Positions 33,493-41,608 of a stretch of 64,000 bases of DNA are shown here, one piece after another. The stretch covers positions 82,148 to 146,147 of the forward strand of contig JAFQFV010000036.1 in the NCBI GenBank assembly GCA_017398555.1, given 5' to 3'. Origin of the DNA: Alistipes sp. GTDB lineage: Bacteria; Bacteroidota; Bacteroidia; Bacteroidales; Rikenellaceae. A model generated the notes under the pieces. That model was not told the DNA's origin. It ran no database searches and worked only from the letters and a program-made list of their open reading frames with translations. Numbering within the stretch: position 1 is the first letter of the stretch; every line of letters begins with the position of its first letter. The translations under genes and the position numbers were made by a program.

Positions 33493-33523
33493 TTTGATAT
33501 TCCGTAAATTGTTCTTACCTTTG
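33493..33523 (+). promoter_or_regulatory. Rubrerythrin promoter
   Basis: TTTG (33493-33496), 19-nt spacer and TACCTTTG (33516-33523), 49 nt before the ATG. Confidence 0.75.
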
Positions 33524-33572
33524 TCGTAGAAAATAAAACAGAACTATTGTAAAACTTAAAAACTATAAGATT

Positions 33573-34124
33573 ATGGCAAAGAAATTTCGTTGTACAGTAT
33601 GCGGTTATATTCACGAGGGTAATGAGGCTCCAGAGCGTTGTCCACTTTGTAAGGTCCCTGCAGATAAGTTTGTAGAGATTGAGGAGCAGAGCGGTAACCT
33701 TGAGTTCGCAACAGAGCATAAGCTCGGCGATGGTCTGGGTGCAGATGCAGAGCTGCTTGAGGGTCTTAAGAACCACTTTATGGGCGAGTGCACAGAGGTA
33801 GGTATGTACCTTGCAATGAGCCGCCAGGCAGACCGCGAGGGCTACCCTGAGATTGCTGAGGCTTACAAGCGCTATGCTTGGGAGGAGGCAGAGCACGCTG
33901 CAAAGTTCGCAGAGCTTCTCGGTGAGGTCGTTTGGGATACAAAGACCAACCTCTTCAAGCGTATGAACGCTGAGAGTGGCGCTTGCGAGGATAAGTTCCG
34001 CCTTGCTCGCCTTGCTAAGGAGCAGAACCTCGACGCCGTTCACGATACCGTTCATGAGATGGCAAAGGATGAGGCTCGTCATGGTAAGGGGTTTGAGGGT
34101 CTCTACAACCGCTATTTTAAGTAA
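33573..34124 (+). CDS. Reverse rubrerythrin
   Basis: 183-residue peroxide-scavenging protein with the domain order reversed from classical rubrerythrin. The N-terminal rubredoxin module has [12 protein letters not shown] and ERCPLCK (about 6-26), and the C-terminal diiron four-helix domain carries the ExxH-type motifs [20 protein letters not shown] and [16 protein letters not shown]-peroxidase activity is known for such proteins in anaerobes. It has its own consensus promoter, and a family-A palindrome begins at the base after the stop codon. Confidence 0.93.
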   Translation: MAKKFRCTVCGYIHEGNEAPERCPLCKVPADKFVEIEEQSGNLEFATEHKLGDGLGADAELLEGLKNHFMGECTEVGMYLAMSRQADREGYPEIAEAYKRYAWEEAEHAAKFAELLGEVVWDTKTNLFKRMNAESGACEDKFRLARLAKEQNLDAVHDTVHEMAKDEARHGKGFEGLYNRYFK

Positions 34125-34250
34125 TTTGTTGTGATAACGCGGATACCTGCTTCCGCTAGCTAAAAATCCCGGCAAAGGCTGTACGTTTTAGTACTATCCT
34201 TCGCCGGGATTTTTACCCGAGCGTGGCATCTACCGCGTTCTGACAACAAA
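34125..34250. repeat. Intergenic palindrome, family A
   Basis: Ends TTTGTTGTGATAACGCGGAT and TACCGCGTTCTGACAACAAA; central helix AAAAATCCCGGCAAAGG with CCTTCGCCGGGATTTTT, loop around TACGTTTTAGTA. It starts directly after the rubrerythrin stop. Confidence 0.82.
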
Positions 34251-34255
34251 TTGGG

Positions 34256-34379
34256 TTTTATCGTGAAAAGCACGCACCTGCGGCACATCCCTCATATCCC
34301 CAAATGAGCAGTACCCCAAGTACAGCCCATCTGGGGATATTTCACGATGTGCCACATCTGCATACTTTTGACGATAAAA
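34256..34379. repeat. Intergenic palindrome, family A (variant ends)
   Basis: TTTTATCGTGAAAAG and CTTTTGACGATAAAA are the ends; the interior pairs ATATCCCCAAATGAGCAGTA with TACAGCCCATCTGGGGATAT, and GCGGCACATC with GATGTGCCAC. The ends differ from the neighbour but keep the TCGTGA / TGACGA design. Confidence 0.8.
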
Positions 34380-34381
34380 CG

Positions 34382-34409
34382 GTGCACAGAATAATCGGAG
34401 TGCGAACTC
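34382..34409. repeat. GTGCACAGA box
   Basis: GTGCACAGAATAATCGGAGT then GCGAACTC; third copy of the unit seen at 21089. Confidence 0.55.
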
Positions 34410-34466
34410 TGGTTTGCTTTTACTGCGTTAGCTGTACTGCGTAGCAAGGAAACCCGCTTAATCATT

Positions 34467-34520
34467 GCACCCGGAGCGAAGCGACTAAGCCCCCTTTTTT
34501 CAAAAGGGGGTTTGGGGGAA
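34467..34520. repeat. Repeat family E copy 1 (CCCCCTTT hairpin)
   Basis: GCACCCGGAGCGAAGCGACT, AAGCCCCCTTTTTTC and AAAAGGGGGTTTGGGGG. It matches 45998-46050 apart from the hairpin loop. CCCCCTTTT/AAAAGGGGG is a perfect stem. The stretch 34410-34466 and 34521-34556 shows nothing else. Confidence 0.7.
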
Positions 34521-34556
34521 ATGTAAATATTTTTGTAAAGTATTAGTATCAGCAAT

Positions 34557-34677
34557 TGTTTTCGGATTTAGGATGCTATCGAAGATAGCGCAAGAAAATA
34601 GAGCCTCGTTCAAGCGTGCTTGAGAACGAAGGCTCTATTTTCTTGCAATAGCCAGCGGCTATCCTAAATCCGCAACA
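34557..34677. repeat. Intergenic palindrome, family D copy 2
   Basis: TTGTTTTCGGATTTAGGAT and ATCCTAAATCCGCAACA at the ends; inner arms GCAAGAAAATAGAGCCT with AGGCTCTATTTTCTTGC, then CGTTC/GAACG and CAAGC/GCTTG to a tiny loop. The pairing is almost complete over 120 bp. The ends match the copy at 21170; the arms do not. Confidence 0.8.
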
Positions 34678-34713
34678 GCAAAGGACAGCTAAAAGCGAGC
34701 CGCTAGTCAACAG

Positions 34714-35184
34714 CTATCCCAAAACGATACACTTATCTTGGAGGGAGAAGAGCAGCGTAGATAGTTGGCTTGAGGGGTCGAAGGGTGCGAAAACGACCGC
34801 ACTCGCAAGGTCGGCAGTTGCCCAATTTCGCAGTTGGGAGTTTGAAAATGAGGGGCGTGGCTGCGCTCTGAATGATACAAAAAGCACCCGATTTTCGTCG
34901 TAAGCCGCTTGCAGATGTTTCGGTATTTTGCGGTATAGAGAACGACCCAAAGTGACCACTACCGAGCACCCCTCAGCCAGCAGAATATCCAGCACGGCGC
35001 GTTCGATAGGGGAGTGAAAACCGCTGATTACAATCTTGTCGGTTTTTGCCGTTTCGTGTGCCCATCGGCTGGCAAGCTCAAGAGCTTCGGGTGGCGAATT
35101 ACGCGATGCGAAAAATGCCACCAAATCTCTGTCAAGAAGCTCCATGTTTCCGGATAAGTCCATAAAAAAGCGCAGACGCTGCAT
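34714..35184 (-). CDS. DprA-like Rossmann protein, short
   Basis: 156 residues related to the central Rossmann domain of DprA/Smf. IVISGFHSPIERAVLDILLA (about 51-70), VVTLGRSLYRKIP (about 75-87) and NRVLFVSFR resemble the short DprA-like proteins found in many Bacteroidales, which lack the SAM and winged-helix domains of full DprA. The role in DNA uptake is therefore doubtful. Alternative starts at 35163 (MDLSGN) and 35142 are equally possible; no promoter decides. It is flanked on both sides by palindromic repeats. Confidence 0.6.
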   Translation of the reverse strand: MQRLRFFMDLSGNMELLDRDLVAFFASRNSPPEALELASRWAHETAKTDKIVISGFHSPIERAVLDILLAEGCSVVVTLGRSLYRKIPKHLQAAYDENRVLFVSFRAQPRPSFSNSQLRNWATADLASAVVFAPFDPSSQLSTLLFSLQDKCIVLG

Positions 35185-35191
35185 TTACTTA

Positions 35192-35361
35192 TCCTACTTC
35201 AAGGCCTTGGCTGCCCACTACAAGAATAAGCAACACCAACGCCCACGCCGGAGATATATCGCATACATCAAGCCAATGTTGATAGTAGGGATATACAACC
35301 CAACGGGACATTCTGTTGCCGCTCTCCTTGTAGTTCTAAACTGCCAAGTTTTGAAGTAGGA
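35192..35361. repeat. Long imperfect palindrome (single copy seen)
   Basis: TCCTACTTCAAGGCCTTGGC (35192-35211) and GCCAAGTTTTGAAGTAGGA (35343-35361) are inverted. Inside, ACTACAAG pairs with CTTGTAGT, and CCAACGC and CCAACGGG lie on matching arms. It occupies the middle of the 360-bp gap before the sulfatase; 35362-35510 shows no other feature. Confidence 0.6.
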
Positions 35362-35519
35362 GGTTACGTCAAAAAAATATCCAATCAAATATGTACGACT
35401 CAGTGGCACAAGCCATAAGCCATTACAAATGTATGTAAAATTTCGGAATATACACCAAAATAGATGAGAAGAAATTTATTTTTCGTGCTAAAATGGTGGT
35501 GAATAGTCAAAAAAATTAC

Positions 35520-35527
35520 TACATTTG
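35520..35527 (+). promoter_or_regulatory. Sulfatase promoter -7 box
   Basis: TACATTTG, 21 nt before the ATG; the -33 element is weak. Confidence 0.5.
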
Positions 35528-35548
35528 TGGAAGTAAATTCTGTATATT

Positions 35549-37195
35549 ATGAAACTGAAGCATCTTACAGGTTTATCTTTATTGGCGCCGTCAGTCGCGT
35601 TTGCTGCGGAGAGACCGAATATCGTATTCTTCATTGTCGATGATATGGGTTGGGTAGATAGCTCTGTGGCTTATGGCGAGCAGGTCTATCCGAACAATAT
35701 GCGTTACAATACGCCCAATATGCAGCGTCTTGCCTCTCAGGGTGTTATGCTGACAAATGCCTACGCTTGTCCTGTATCTACGCCGACGCGTACATCGCTC
35801 ATTACGGGTGTCAATGCTGCCCATTCGCGCATTACGAATTGGACTTCGACAATGCGAGATACTCCGTCTGATGCTACAGGTGGTGCGGTGGCAATGGCGC
35901 AGAGCGGCGTAAATCAGGATATGGGTGGTAGTTTTGCCCGTCCGGAGTGGAATATCAACGGTATGAGTCCTGTAGAGGGTGTAGAGAGTACGCTCTATGC
36001 TACTCCGTTGCCGAAGTTGTTGAGAGATGCAGGTTACTACACCATTCACGTCGGCAAAGCGCATTGGGCAAGTGCAGGAACGCCCGGTGCAAGTCCATAC
36101 AATATGGGTTACAATGTCAATGTGTCGGGAAATGTGGCAGGTATGCCTCGCAGCTATCAGAGTGAGGATAATTATGGTAACACTCCGAAGTTGTGGAATC
36201 TGCTCGCTGTGCAGAATATGACCGAGTACTACGGCACGGGTGTTCATCTCACTGAGGCGCTGACACGTGAGGCGCTCAAGACGCTCGACTATCCGATAGC
36301 CAACGACCTGCCGTTCTACCTCTACTTTGCCCACTACGCAACCCACACGCCGATACAGCGCGACCCGCGATTTATCCAGAAGTACCTCGATGCGGGGCTT
36401 GATGAGGGTCAGGCTCGCTACGCATCTATGGTTGAGGGTGTAGATAAGAGTTTGGGCGACCTTTTGGACTTCCTTGAGGCAAAGGGTGTGGCAGAGGAGA
36501 CGATTATTATCTTTATGACCGACAATGGCGGTAATGCCGAGAATAAGGCAAAGGGTGGTGTGCGATTTATGCACAACCTGCCGCTCAGAAACGGTAAAGG
36601 CTCTGTATATGAGGGTGGTATCCGTGTGCCGCTGATGGTTAAGTGGAGCGGGAAAGTTGCCCCCAATACCCGTGTAAATACCCCTGTGATTTGCGAAGAC
36701 CTCTTCCCGACAATTCTCGGTATGGCAGGCATAAAGAGCTACGATGTTGTTCAGGATGTCGATGGTAAGAGCCTTGTGAATTTGGTGACCAAGGGCTCAA
36801 AGCTTGCGGCAAAGGCTGCAAAGAGGGGTGAGATTGCCGACCAGAGGGCTGCAAATGCGTTTGTAGTACCTGAGGAGGTGTCGGGCATCGACCCTGAGCG
36901 TGCGCTGATATTCCACTATCCGCACCAATGGAAGCCGTATGACCTTGTGGATATTGACTATCTGAGTGCTATTCGCAAGGGTGATTGGAAGCTGGTCTAT
37001 CGTATGCGTACGGGAGCACTCGAGCTCTACAACCTCAAGCAGGATATTGGCGAGCAGAATAATGTGGCGGCAGAACATCCTGAAAAGGTTAAGGAGCTTG
37101 CAGCGGCCATCTCGACAAAGTTGCGTGAGTGGAACTCTCCGATGCCGAGTTACAGAGCAACAAATAAAAGTGTGCCGTTGCCTGATAAATTGTAA
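35549..37195 (+). CDS. Sulfatase (S1 family, Ser-type), exported
   Basis: 548 residues with a signal peptide (about 1-20, ending AFAA). Metal-binding Asp31-Asp32 (FFIVDDMGW) and the formylglycine site S77-T-P-T-R81 in CPVSTPTRTSLITG. The modified residue is Ser, so maturation needs an anaerobic sulfatase-maturating enzyme, not encoded here. HVGKAHWA, FMTDNGGNAENK and GGIRVPLMVKW are further family segments. The substrate is probably a sulfated host or dietary glycan; no sus genes accompany it, so the S1 subfamily needs an alignment. Confidence 0.9.
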   Translation: MKLKHLTGLSLLAPSVAFAAERPNIVFFIVDDMGWVDSSVAYGEQVYPNNMRYNTPNMQRLASQGVMLTNAYACPVSTPTRTSLITGVNAAHSRITNWTSTMRDTPSDATGGAVAMAQSGVNQDMGGSFARPEWNINGMSPVEGVESTLYATPLPKLLRDAGYYTIHVGKAHWASAGTPGASPYNMGYNVNVSGNVAGMPRSYQSEDNYGNTPKLWNLLAVQNMTEYYGTGVHLTEALTREALKTLDYPIANDLPFYLYFAHYATHTPIQRDPRFIQKYLDAGLDEGQARYASMVEGVDKSLGDLLDFLEAKGVAEETIIIFMTDNGGNAENKAKGGVRFMHNLPLRNGKGSVYEGGIRVPLMVKWSGKVAPNTRVNTPVICEDLFPTILGMAGIKSYDVVQDVDGKSLVNLVTKGSKLAAKAAKRGEIADQRAANAFVVPEEVSGIDPERALIFHYPHQWKPYDLVDIDYLSAIRKGDWKLVYRMRTGALELYNLKQDIGEQNNVAAEHPEKVKELAAAISTKLREWNSPMPSYRATNKSVPLPDKL

Positions 37196-37201
37196 GAAAA
37201 A

Positions 37202-37233
37202 TTTGGATTTTTATTATAGGTTAGTTATATTTG
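37202..37233 (+). promoter_or_regulatory. serC promoter
   Basis: TTTG (37202-37205), 20-nt spacer, TATATTTG (37226-37233), 23 nt before the serC ATG. Confidence 0.72.
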
Positions 37234-37256
37234 TGTAAACAAAATTTTTAATTGTT

Positions 37257-38327
37257 ATGAAAAAGCATAATTTCAGCGCAGGACCATCTATCCTTCCGGA
37301 TGTAGCCTATCAGAACGCAGCAAAGGCAATTCTTGATTTTAACGGTACAGGCCTTTCAATCCTCTCTATCTCTCACCGTACAAAGGATTTTGAGGATGTG
37401 CTGAACTCGGCGCAGGCGCTTATGCGTGAGCTTCTTAATATTCCTGATAACTACCATATCTACTTCGTGGGTGGTGGTGCAAGTACACAGTTCTTCCATA
37501 TCCCCGCAAACTTCTTGGGCAAAAAGGCGGGTTATGTGGATACAGGCGTCTGGACAAAGAAGGCCATTAAGGAGGCAAAACTCTATGGCGAGGTCGAGAT
37601 TGTTGCATCTTCAGCCGATAAGAATTATAGCTACATTCCAAAGGGCTTTGAGATTCCGTCAGATATCGACTACCTCTATATCTGCACAAATAATACTATC
37701 TATGGTACTGAGTACAAGGTCGATTTGGACTCTCCTGTGCCGCTTATCGCCGATATGAGCTCCGATATTCTGAGCCGACCTATCGATGTGTCAAAGTACG
37801 CTCTTATCTATGGTGGTGCGCAGAAGAACCTTGCCCCTGCAGGTGTTTCGTTCGTAATTATTCGTGACGATATGCTCAGTAAGGTTGCCCGTCCGCTGCC
37901 TACAATGATGAATGTAAATACACACGTGGAGAATAACTCTATGTTCAACACTCCGCCTGTATTCCCAATCTTTGTGATGAACGAGACACTGAAGTGGATT
38001 AAGTCTATCGGCGGCATTGAGGCTATGTACAAGATAAACCTTGAGAAGGCACAGATTCTCTATGATGAGATTGAGCGCAACACTCTCTTCCGTCCTACAG
38101 TGGCAGCAGAGGACCGCTCATTGATGAATATCTGCTTCGTTATGGCTGAGGGTAAGGAGGAGCTTGCTGCCGACTTCCTCAAGTTTGCAACCGAGCGCGG
38201 TATGGTCGGCATTAAGGGTCACCGCCTTGTGGGCGGCTTCCGTGCTTCGTGCTACAACGCTCTGCCAAAGGAGTCTGTTGAGGCTTTAGTGGCTTGTATG
38301 CAGGAGTTTGAGCAGTTGCATAAATAG
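37257..38327 (+). CDS. serC: Phosphoserine aminotransferase
   Basis: PLP enzyme converting 3-phosphohydroxypyruvate and glutamate to phosphoserine (also used for the pyridoxal phosphate pathway). 356 residues. N-terminal [22 protein letters not shown], and the PLP-lysine in [12 protein letters not shown] (about 182-193). First gene of serC-serA-DUF1015, all closely spaced. Confidence 0.95.
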   Translation: MKKHNFSAGPSILPDVAYQNAAKAILDFNGTGLSILSISHRTKDFEDVLNSAQALMRELLNIPDNYHIYFVGGGASTQFFHIPANFLGKKAGYVDTGVWTKKAIKEAKLYGEVEIVASSADKNYSYIPKGFEIPSDIDYLYICTNNTIYGTEYKVDLDSPVPLIADMSSDILSRPIDVSKYALIYGGAQKNLAPAGVSFVIIRDDMLSKVARPLPTMMNVNTHVENNSMFNTPPVFPIFVMNETLKWIKSIGGIEAMYKINLEKAQILYDEIERNTLFRPTVAAEDRSLMNICFVMAEGKEELAADFLKFATERGMVGIKGHRLVGGFRASCYNALPKESVEALVACMQEFEQLHK

Positions 38328-38410
38328 AGGTTACTATGGCTACAATCGTTCCATATACGTTTGAGAAAAAAGAGGAGAATGCTCTCCATTTCACTTCATT
38401 TGTAAAGGGT

Positions 38411-39334
38411 ATGAAAGTTCTTATTGCAACAGAGAAACCGTTTGCCAAAAAGGCGGTAGATGGTATTGTAGAGATTCTTGAGGGCGCAGGTCACACTGTG
38501 GCTCGTCTTGAGAAGTATACAGATAAAACAGAGCTTCTGGACGCTGTGGCAGATGTTGATGCGCTGATAGTTCGTAGTGACAAAATCACTTGCGATGTGC
38601 TTGCTGCAGCTCCAAATCTCAAGATTGTTGTCCGTGCCGGTGCGGGCTATGATAATGTCGATTGTGCGACAGCAAAGGAGCGTGGCGTGGTTGTTATGAA
38701 CACTCCGGGTCAGAACTCCAATGCGGTTGCCGAGCTGGCGATTGCGATGATGATATTTATGTCGCGCAACTGTTTTACTCCGGGTACAGGTGGCGAGATT
38801 AAGGGCAAAACCCTCGCTATTCACGCCTATGGTAATGTGGGTCGCCTTGTGGGCTGCAAGGGTAAGGCACTGGGTATGAATGTTATCGCTTATGACCCAT
38901 TTGTAAGTGATGCGTCTGTCTTTGAGTGTGATGGAGTGGAGAAGGTGGACTCTGTAGAGGAGCTCTATCGTCGTGCCGACTTCCTCTCACTACATATCCC
39001 TGCAACACCGCAGACTAAGGGCTCTATCGGCTACGAGCTTTTGACCTCTATGCCAAAGGGCGCAACGCTTGTAAATACCGCTCGTAAGGAGGTTATCGAC
39101 GAGGCGGGACTCTGCAAGGCACTCGCTGAGCGTGAGGATCTTAAGTATGTGAGCGATGTGGCTCCGGAGTGCTGCTCTGAGCTGTGCGAGTGCTTTGGTA
39201 AGCGTTACTTTGCAACTCCGAAGAAGATGGGCGCCGAGACTGCCGAGGCCAATATTAATGCCGGTCTTGCTGCGGCACGTCAGATTGTTGAGTTTTTTGA
39301 GACAGGTTGTACTAAATTCCAAGTAAATAGATAG
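38411..39334 (+). CDS. serA: D-3-phosphoglycerate dehydrogenase
   Basis: First step of serine synthesis, NAD-dependent oxidation of 3-phosphoglycerate. The short (about 307-residue) form without an ACT regulatory domain. NAD-binding motif HAYGNVGRLVG, RAGAGYDNVDC and NTPGQNSNAVAELAIAMM are visible; the catalytic His is replaced by the VAPECCSELCECFG segment seen in related short forms. The start at 38411 (MKVLIATEKPF) matches the family N-terminus; an in-frame ATG at 38336, 9 bp after serC, would add 25 residues not expected in the family, and cannot be excluded. Followed 2 bp later by DUF1015. Confidence 0.9.
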   Translation: MKVLIATEKPFAKKAVDGIVEILEGAGHTVARLEKYTDKTELLDAVADVDALIVRSDKITCDVLAAAPNLKIVVRAGAGYDNVDCATAKERGVVVMNTPGQNSNAVAELAIAMMIFMSRNCFTPGTGGEIKGKTLAIHAYGNVGRLVGCKGKALGMNVIAYDPFVSDASVFECDGVEKVDSVEELYRRADFLSLHIPATPQTKGSIGYELLTSMPKGATLVNTARKEVIDEAGLCKALAEREDLKYVSDVAPECCSELCECFGKRYFATPKKMGAETAEANINAGLAAARQIVEFFETGCTKFQVNR

Positions 39335-39336
39335 CT

Positions 39337-40575
39337 ATGGTAAAGATAAAGCCGTTCCAGGGCATCCGCCCTCCGAAAGAGTATGCTGCCGAGGTGGCAT
39401 CACGTCCTTACGATGTACTCAACTCTGTTGAGGCAAAGGCAGAGGCTACAGAGCGCTCTCTGCTCCACATCATTAAGCCGGAGATTGACTTTGACCCTAT
39501 CGCTGACGAACACTCCGAGCCGGTATATCAGAAGGCGGTCGAGAATTTCCGCCTCTGGCAGGAGCGTGGTTGGCTGGTGCAGGATAGTAAGGAGTGCTAC
39601 TACGTCTATGCGCAGACTATGAACGGCCGAACTCAGTATGGCCTTGTTATGTGCTGCCATTTTGAGGACTATCTGTCGGGTGCAATCAAGAAACACGAGC
39701 TCACTCGTCCCGATAAGGAGGAGGATCGTATGATTCATGTGCGCAACCAGAAGGCTAATATCGAGCCTGTATTTTTTGCCTATCCCGATAATGCCGAGAT
39801 TGACGCTATCGTTGCCGAGACGGTATCAAAGCCTGCTGAGTATGACTTTACCGCTGCCGATACTTTCGGACACAAGCTGTGGGTGATTGATAATGAGGCT
39901 ACTTGCCGTCGTATTACCGATATTTTCGCAACTATTCCTGCTCTCTATGTGGCTGATGGTCACCATCGTACATCTGCGGCTGCTCGCGTGGGTGCGGAGT
40001 GTAAAGCGGCCAATCCGAACCATACAGGCGAGGAGGAGTATTGCTACTTCCTTGCCGTTACATTCCCGGAGTCGCATCTGCGAATTATTGACTATAACCG
40101 CGTGGTGAAGGATTTGAATGGCCTTACCGAGGAGCAGTTCTTGGCGGCTCTTGAGGCAGATTTTGTGGTTGAGAAGGTGGGTGCAGAGATTTACACCCCT
40201 TCAGCGCTGCATAACTTCTCGATGTATCTTGCAGGTCAGTGGTATAGCCTTACTGCAAAGCAGGGTACTTATGACGATAACGACCCAATCGGTGTGCTCG
40301 ATGTAACGGTGCTCTCAAATCTTGTTTTGGATAAGATTTTGGGCATTGCAGACCTGCGTACATCAAAGCGTATCGACTTTGTTGGCGGTATCCGCGGCCT
40401 TGGAGAGTTGCAGAAGAGGGTGGATAGCGGCGAGATGAAGGTGGCCTTTGCGCTCTATCCTGTCTCTATGCGCCAACTGATTGATATCGCCGATACGGGT
40501 AATATTATGCCGCCAAAGACCACTTGGTTTGAGCCTAAGTTGCGCTCAGGTGTGGTAATTCACTCGTTCAAATAG
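39337..40575 (+). CDS. DUF1015 family protein
   Basis: 412 residues. It shows the family's start (KIKPFQGIRPPKEYAAEVASRPYDV), the mid-region ALYVADGHHRTSAA and the ending ATWFEPKLRSG-like TTWFEPKLRSGVVIHSF. Many annotated relatives carry the name HTH or SerB-like, without proof. Position directly behind serC-serA is conserved in Bacteroidales, so a link to serine metabolism, perhaps the missing phosphoserine phosphatase or kinase step, is an inference only. Confidence 0.82.
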   Translation: MVKIKPFQGIRPPKEYAAEVASRPYDVLNSVEAKAEATERSLLHIIKPEIDFDPIADEHSEPVYQKAVENFRLWQERGWLVQDSKECYYVYAQTMNGRTQYGLVMCCHFEDYLSGAIKKHELTRPDKEEDRMIHVRNQKANIEPVFFAYPDNAEIDAIVAETVSKPAEYDFTAADTFGHKLWVIDNEATCRRITDIFATIPALYVADGHHRTSAAARVGAECKAANPNHTGEEEYCYFLAVTFPESHLRIIDYNRVVKDLNGLTEEQFLAALEADFVVEKVGAEIYTPSALHNFSMYLAGQWYSLTAKQGTYDDNDPIGVLDVTVLSNLVLDKILGIADLRTSKRIDFVGGIRGLGELQKRVDSGEMKVAFALYPVSMRQLIDIADTGNIMPPKTTWFEPKLRSGVVIHSFK

Positions 40576-40587
40576 AACTTGACTTTT

Positions 40588-40618
40588 TTTGAAAACCGAC
40601 AAAAGATTGTTATCTTTG
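40588..40618 (+). promoter_or_regulatory. ppa promoter
   Basis: TTTG (40588-40591), 19-nt spacer and TATCTTTG (40611-40618); an overlapping TTGAC lies at 40578. The ATG is at 40641. Confidence 0.78.
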
Positions 40619-40640
40619 CCAATAAATCTAATTCAAAACT

Positions 40641-41318
40641 ATGGGAAATAAGATTAATGATCCTATTGCTCGCTTGATGGGTCTGCGTTATAAGTCGCAT
40701 CCATGGCATGGCGTTGAGGTGGGTGATAGTGCACCCGATGTAATCACTGCCTTTATTGAGATGGTACCGACAGATACCGTGAAGTATGAACTCGATAAGG
40801 TGAGCGGTTATCTGAAGATTGACCGTCCGCAGAAGTACTCAAATGTCGTTCCGGCACTCTATGGCTTCGTTCCGCAGAGCTTTTGTGGTGATAGCGTGGC
40901 ACAGTACTGTATGCAGCAGAGCGGCAGAACCGATATTGTCGGTGATGGCGACCCACTCGATATCTGTGTGCTTACCGAGCGCGATATTGTTCACGGAGAT
41001 ATTATCTGCGAGGTGAAACCTATCGGCGGCTTCCGTATGATTGATGGTAATGAGGCTGACGATAAGATTATCGCAGTGCTTACACACGACGTTACATATA
41101 GCAGCTATAACGACATTACCGAGCTGCCAAAGGGCGTTGTAAACCGCTTGAAGCACTACTTCCTCACCTATAAGGATATGCCGGATAGCGAGAAGGCAAA
41201 GAAGGTCGAGATTGTCGATATCTACGGCCGCGAGGAGGCTCAGGAGATTATCAATCGCTCGCTGGAGGATTATAAGTGTCATTTTGATGGGCTTGATGAA
41301 ATTCTCCGCCACGTATAA
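40641..41318 (+). CDS. ppa: Inorganic pyrophosphatase, family I
   Basis: 225 residues of the soluble Mg-dependent family I fold. VKYELDKVSGYLKIDRPQ (about 36-53) and the signature DGDPLDICV (about 98-106) with the metal-binding Asp residues are clear; a further DDKIIAV follows. It is somewhat longer than the E. coli type (about 175) because of N- and C-terminal extensions, as in other Bacteroidetes. Single gene with a consensus promoter; a family-A palindrome starts at the base after its stop. Confidence 0.93.
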   Translation: MGNKINDPIARLMGLRYKSHPWHGVEVGDSAPDVITAFIEMVPTDTVKYELDKVSGYLKIDRPQKYSNVVPALYGFVPQSFCGDSVAQYCMQQSGRTDIVGDGDPLDICVLTERDIVHGDIICEVKPIGGFRMIDGNEADDKIIAVLTHDVTYSSYNDITELPKGVVNRLKHYFLTYKDMPDSEKAKKVEIVDIYGREEAQEIINRSLEDYKCHFDGLDEILRHV

Positions 41319-41445
41319 TTTGTTGTGAAAATACGGCATTAGCCGCACATCCCTAAAAGTAAACCCCTTTGGGCTGTAGGTTTTACTACTATCCCAAAGG
41401 GGTTTCTTTTGTGATGCGCACCCACTACCGCATTTTGACAACAAA
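41319..41445. repeat. Intergenic palindrome, family A
   Basis: Ends TTTGTTGTGAAAATACGGCA and ACCGCATTTTGACAACAAA. The interior pairs AGTAAACCCCTTTGGG with CCCAAAGGGGTTTCTTT. It follows the ppa stop codon without a gap. Confidence 0.82.
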
Positions 41446-41487
41446 TTTGTCGTGATAGCGGAGTATCTGCCACACTCTGACGATAAA
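41446..41487. repeat. Mini family-A element
   Basis: 42 bp: TTTGTCGTGATAGCGGAGTA then the right end CACTCTGACGATAAA, i.e. both ends of a family-A element with the middle missing. It abuts the full element on its left. The stretch 41488-41583 shows nothing else. Confidence 0.7.
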
Positions 41488-41583
41488 TTATATAGTTACA
41501 TTAATTACCCTTCGCAAGTCCTTTAATAACAAATTGCTCGTCACTTTAATTTGTATTCTGTGCTCATCATTCTGAATTTTTAC

Positions 41584-41591
41584 TACCTTTG
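41584..41591 (+). promoter_or_regulatory. Promoter -7 box of the PEGA-repeat gene
   Basis: TACCTTTG, 17 nt before the ATG at 41609; no good -33 element. Confidence 0.5.
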
Positions 41592-41608
41592 TCGTAAATA
41601 TCCGAATT

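Noticed and set aside
35036-35359. A 107-codon open frame opposite the DprA-like gene
   Set aside because: Half lies antisense to a recognisable gene and half in a palindrome.
38336-38410. N-terminal 25-residue extension of serA
   Set aside because: It does not match the expected family start; kept only as an alternative because it lies 9 bp after serC.
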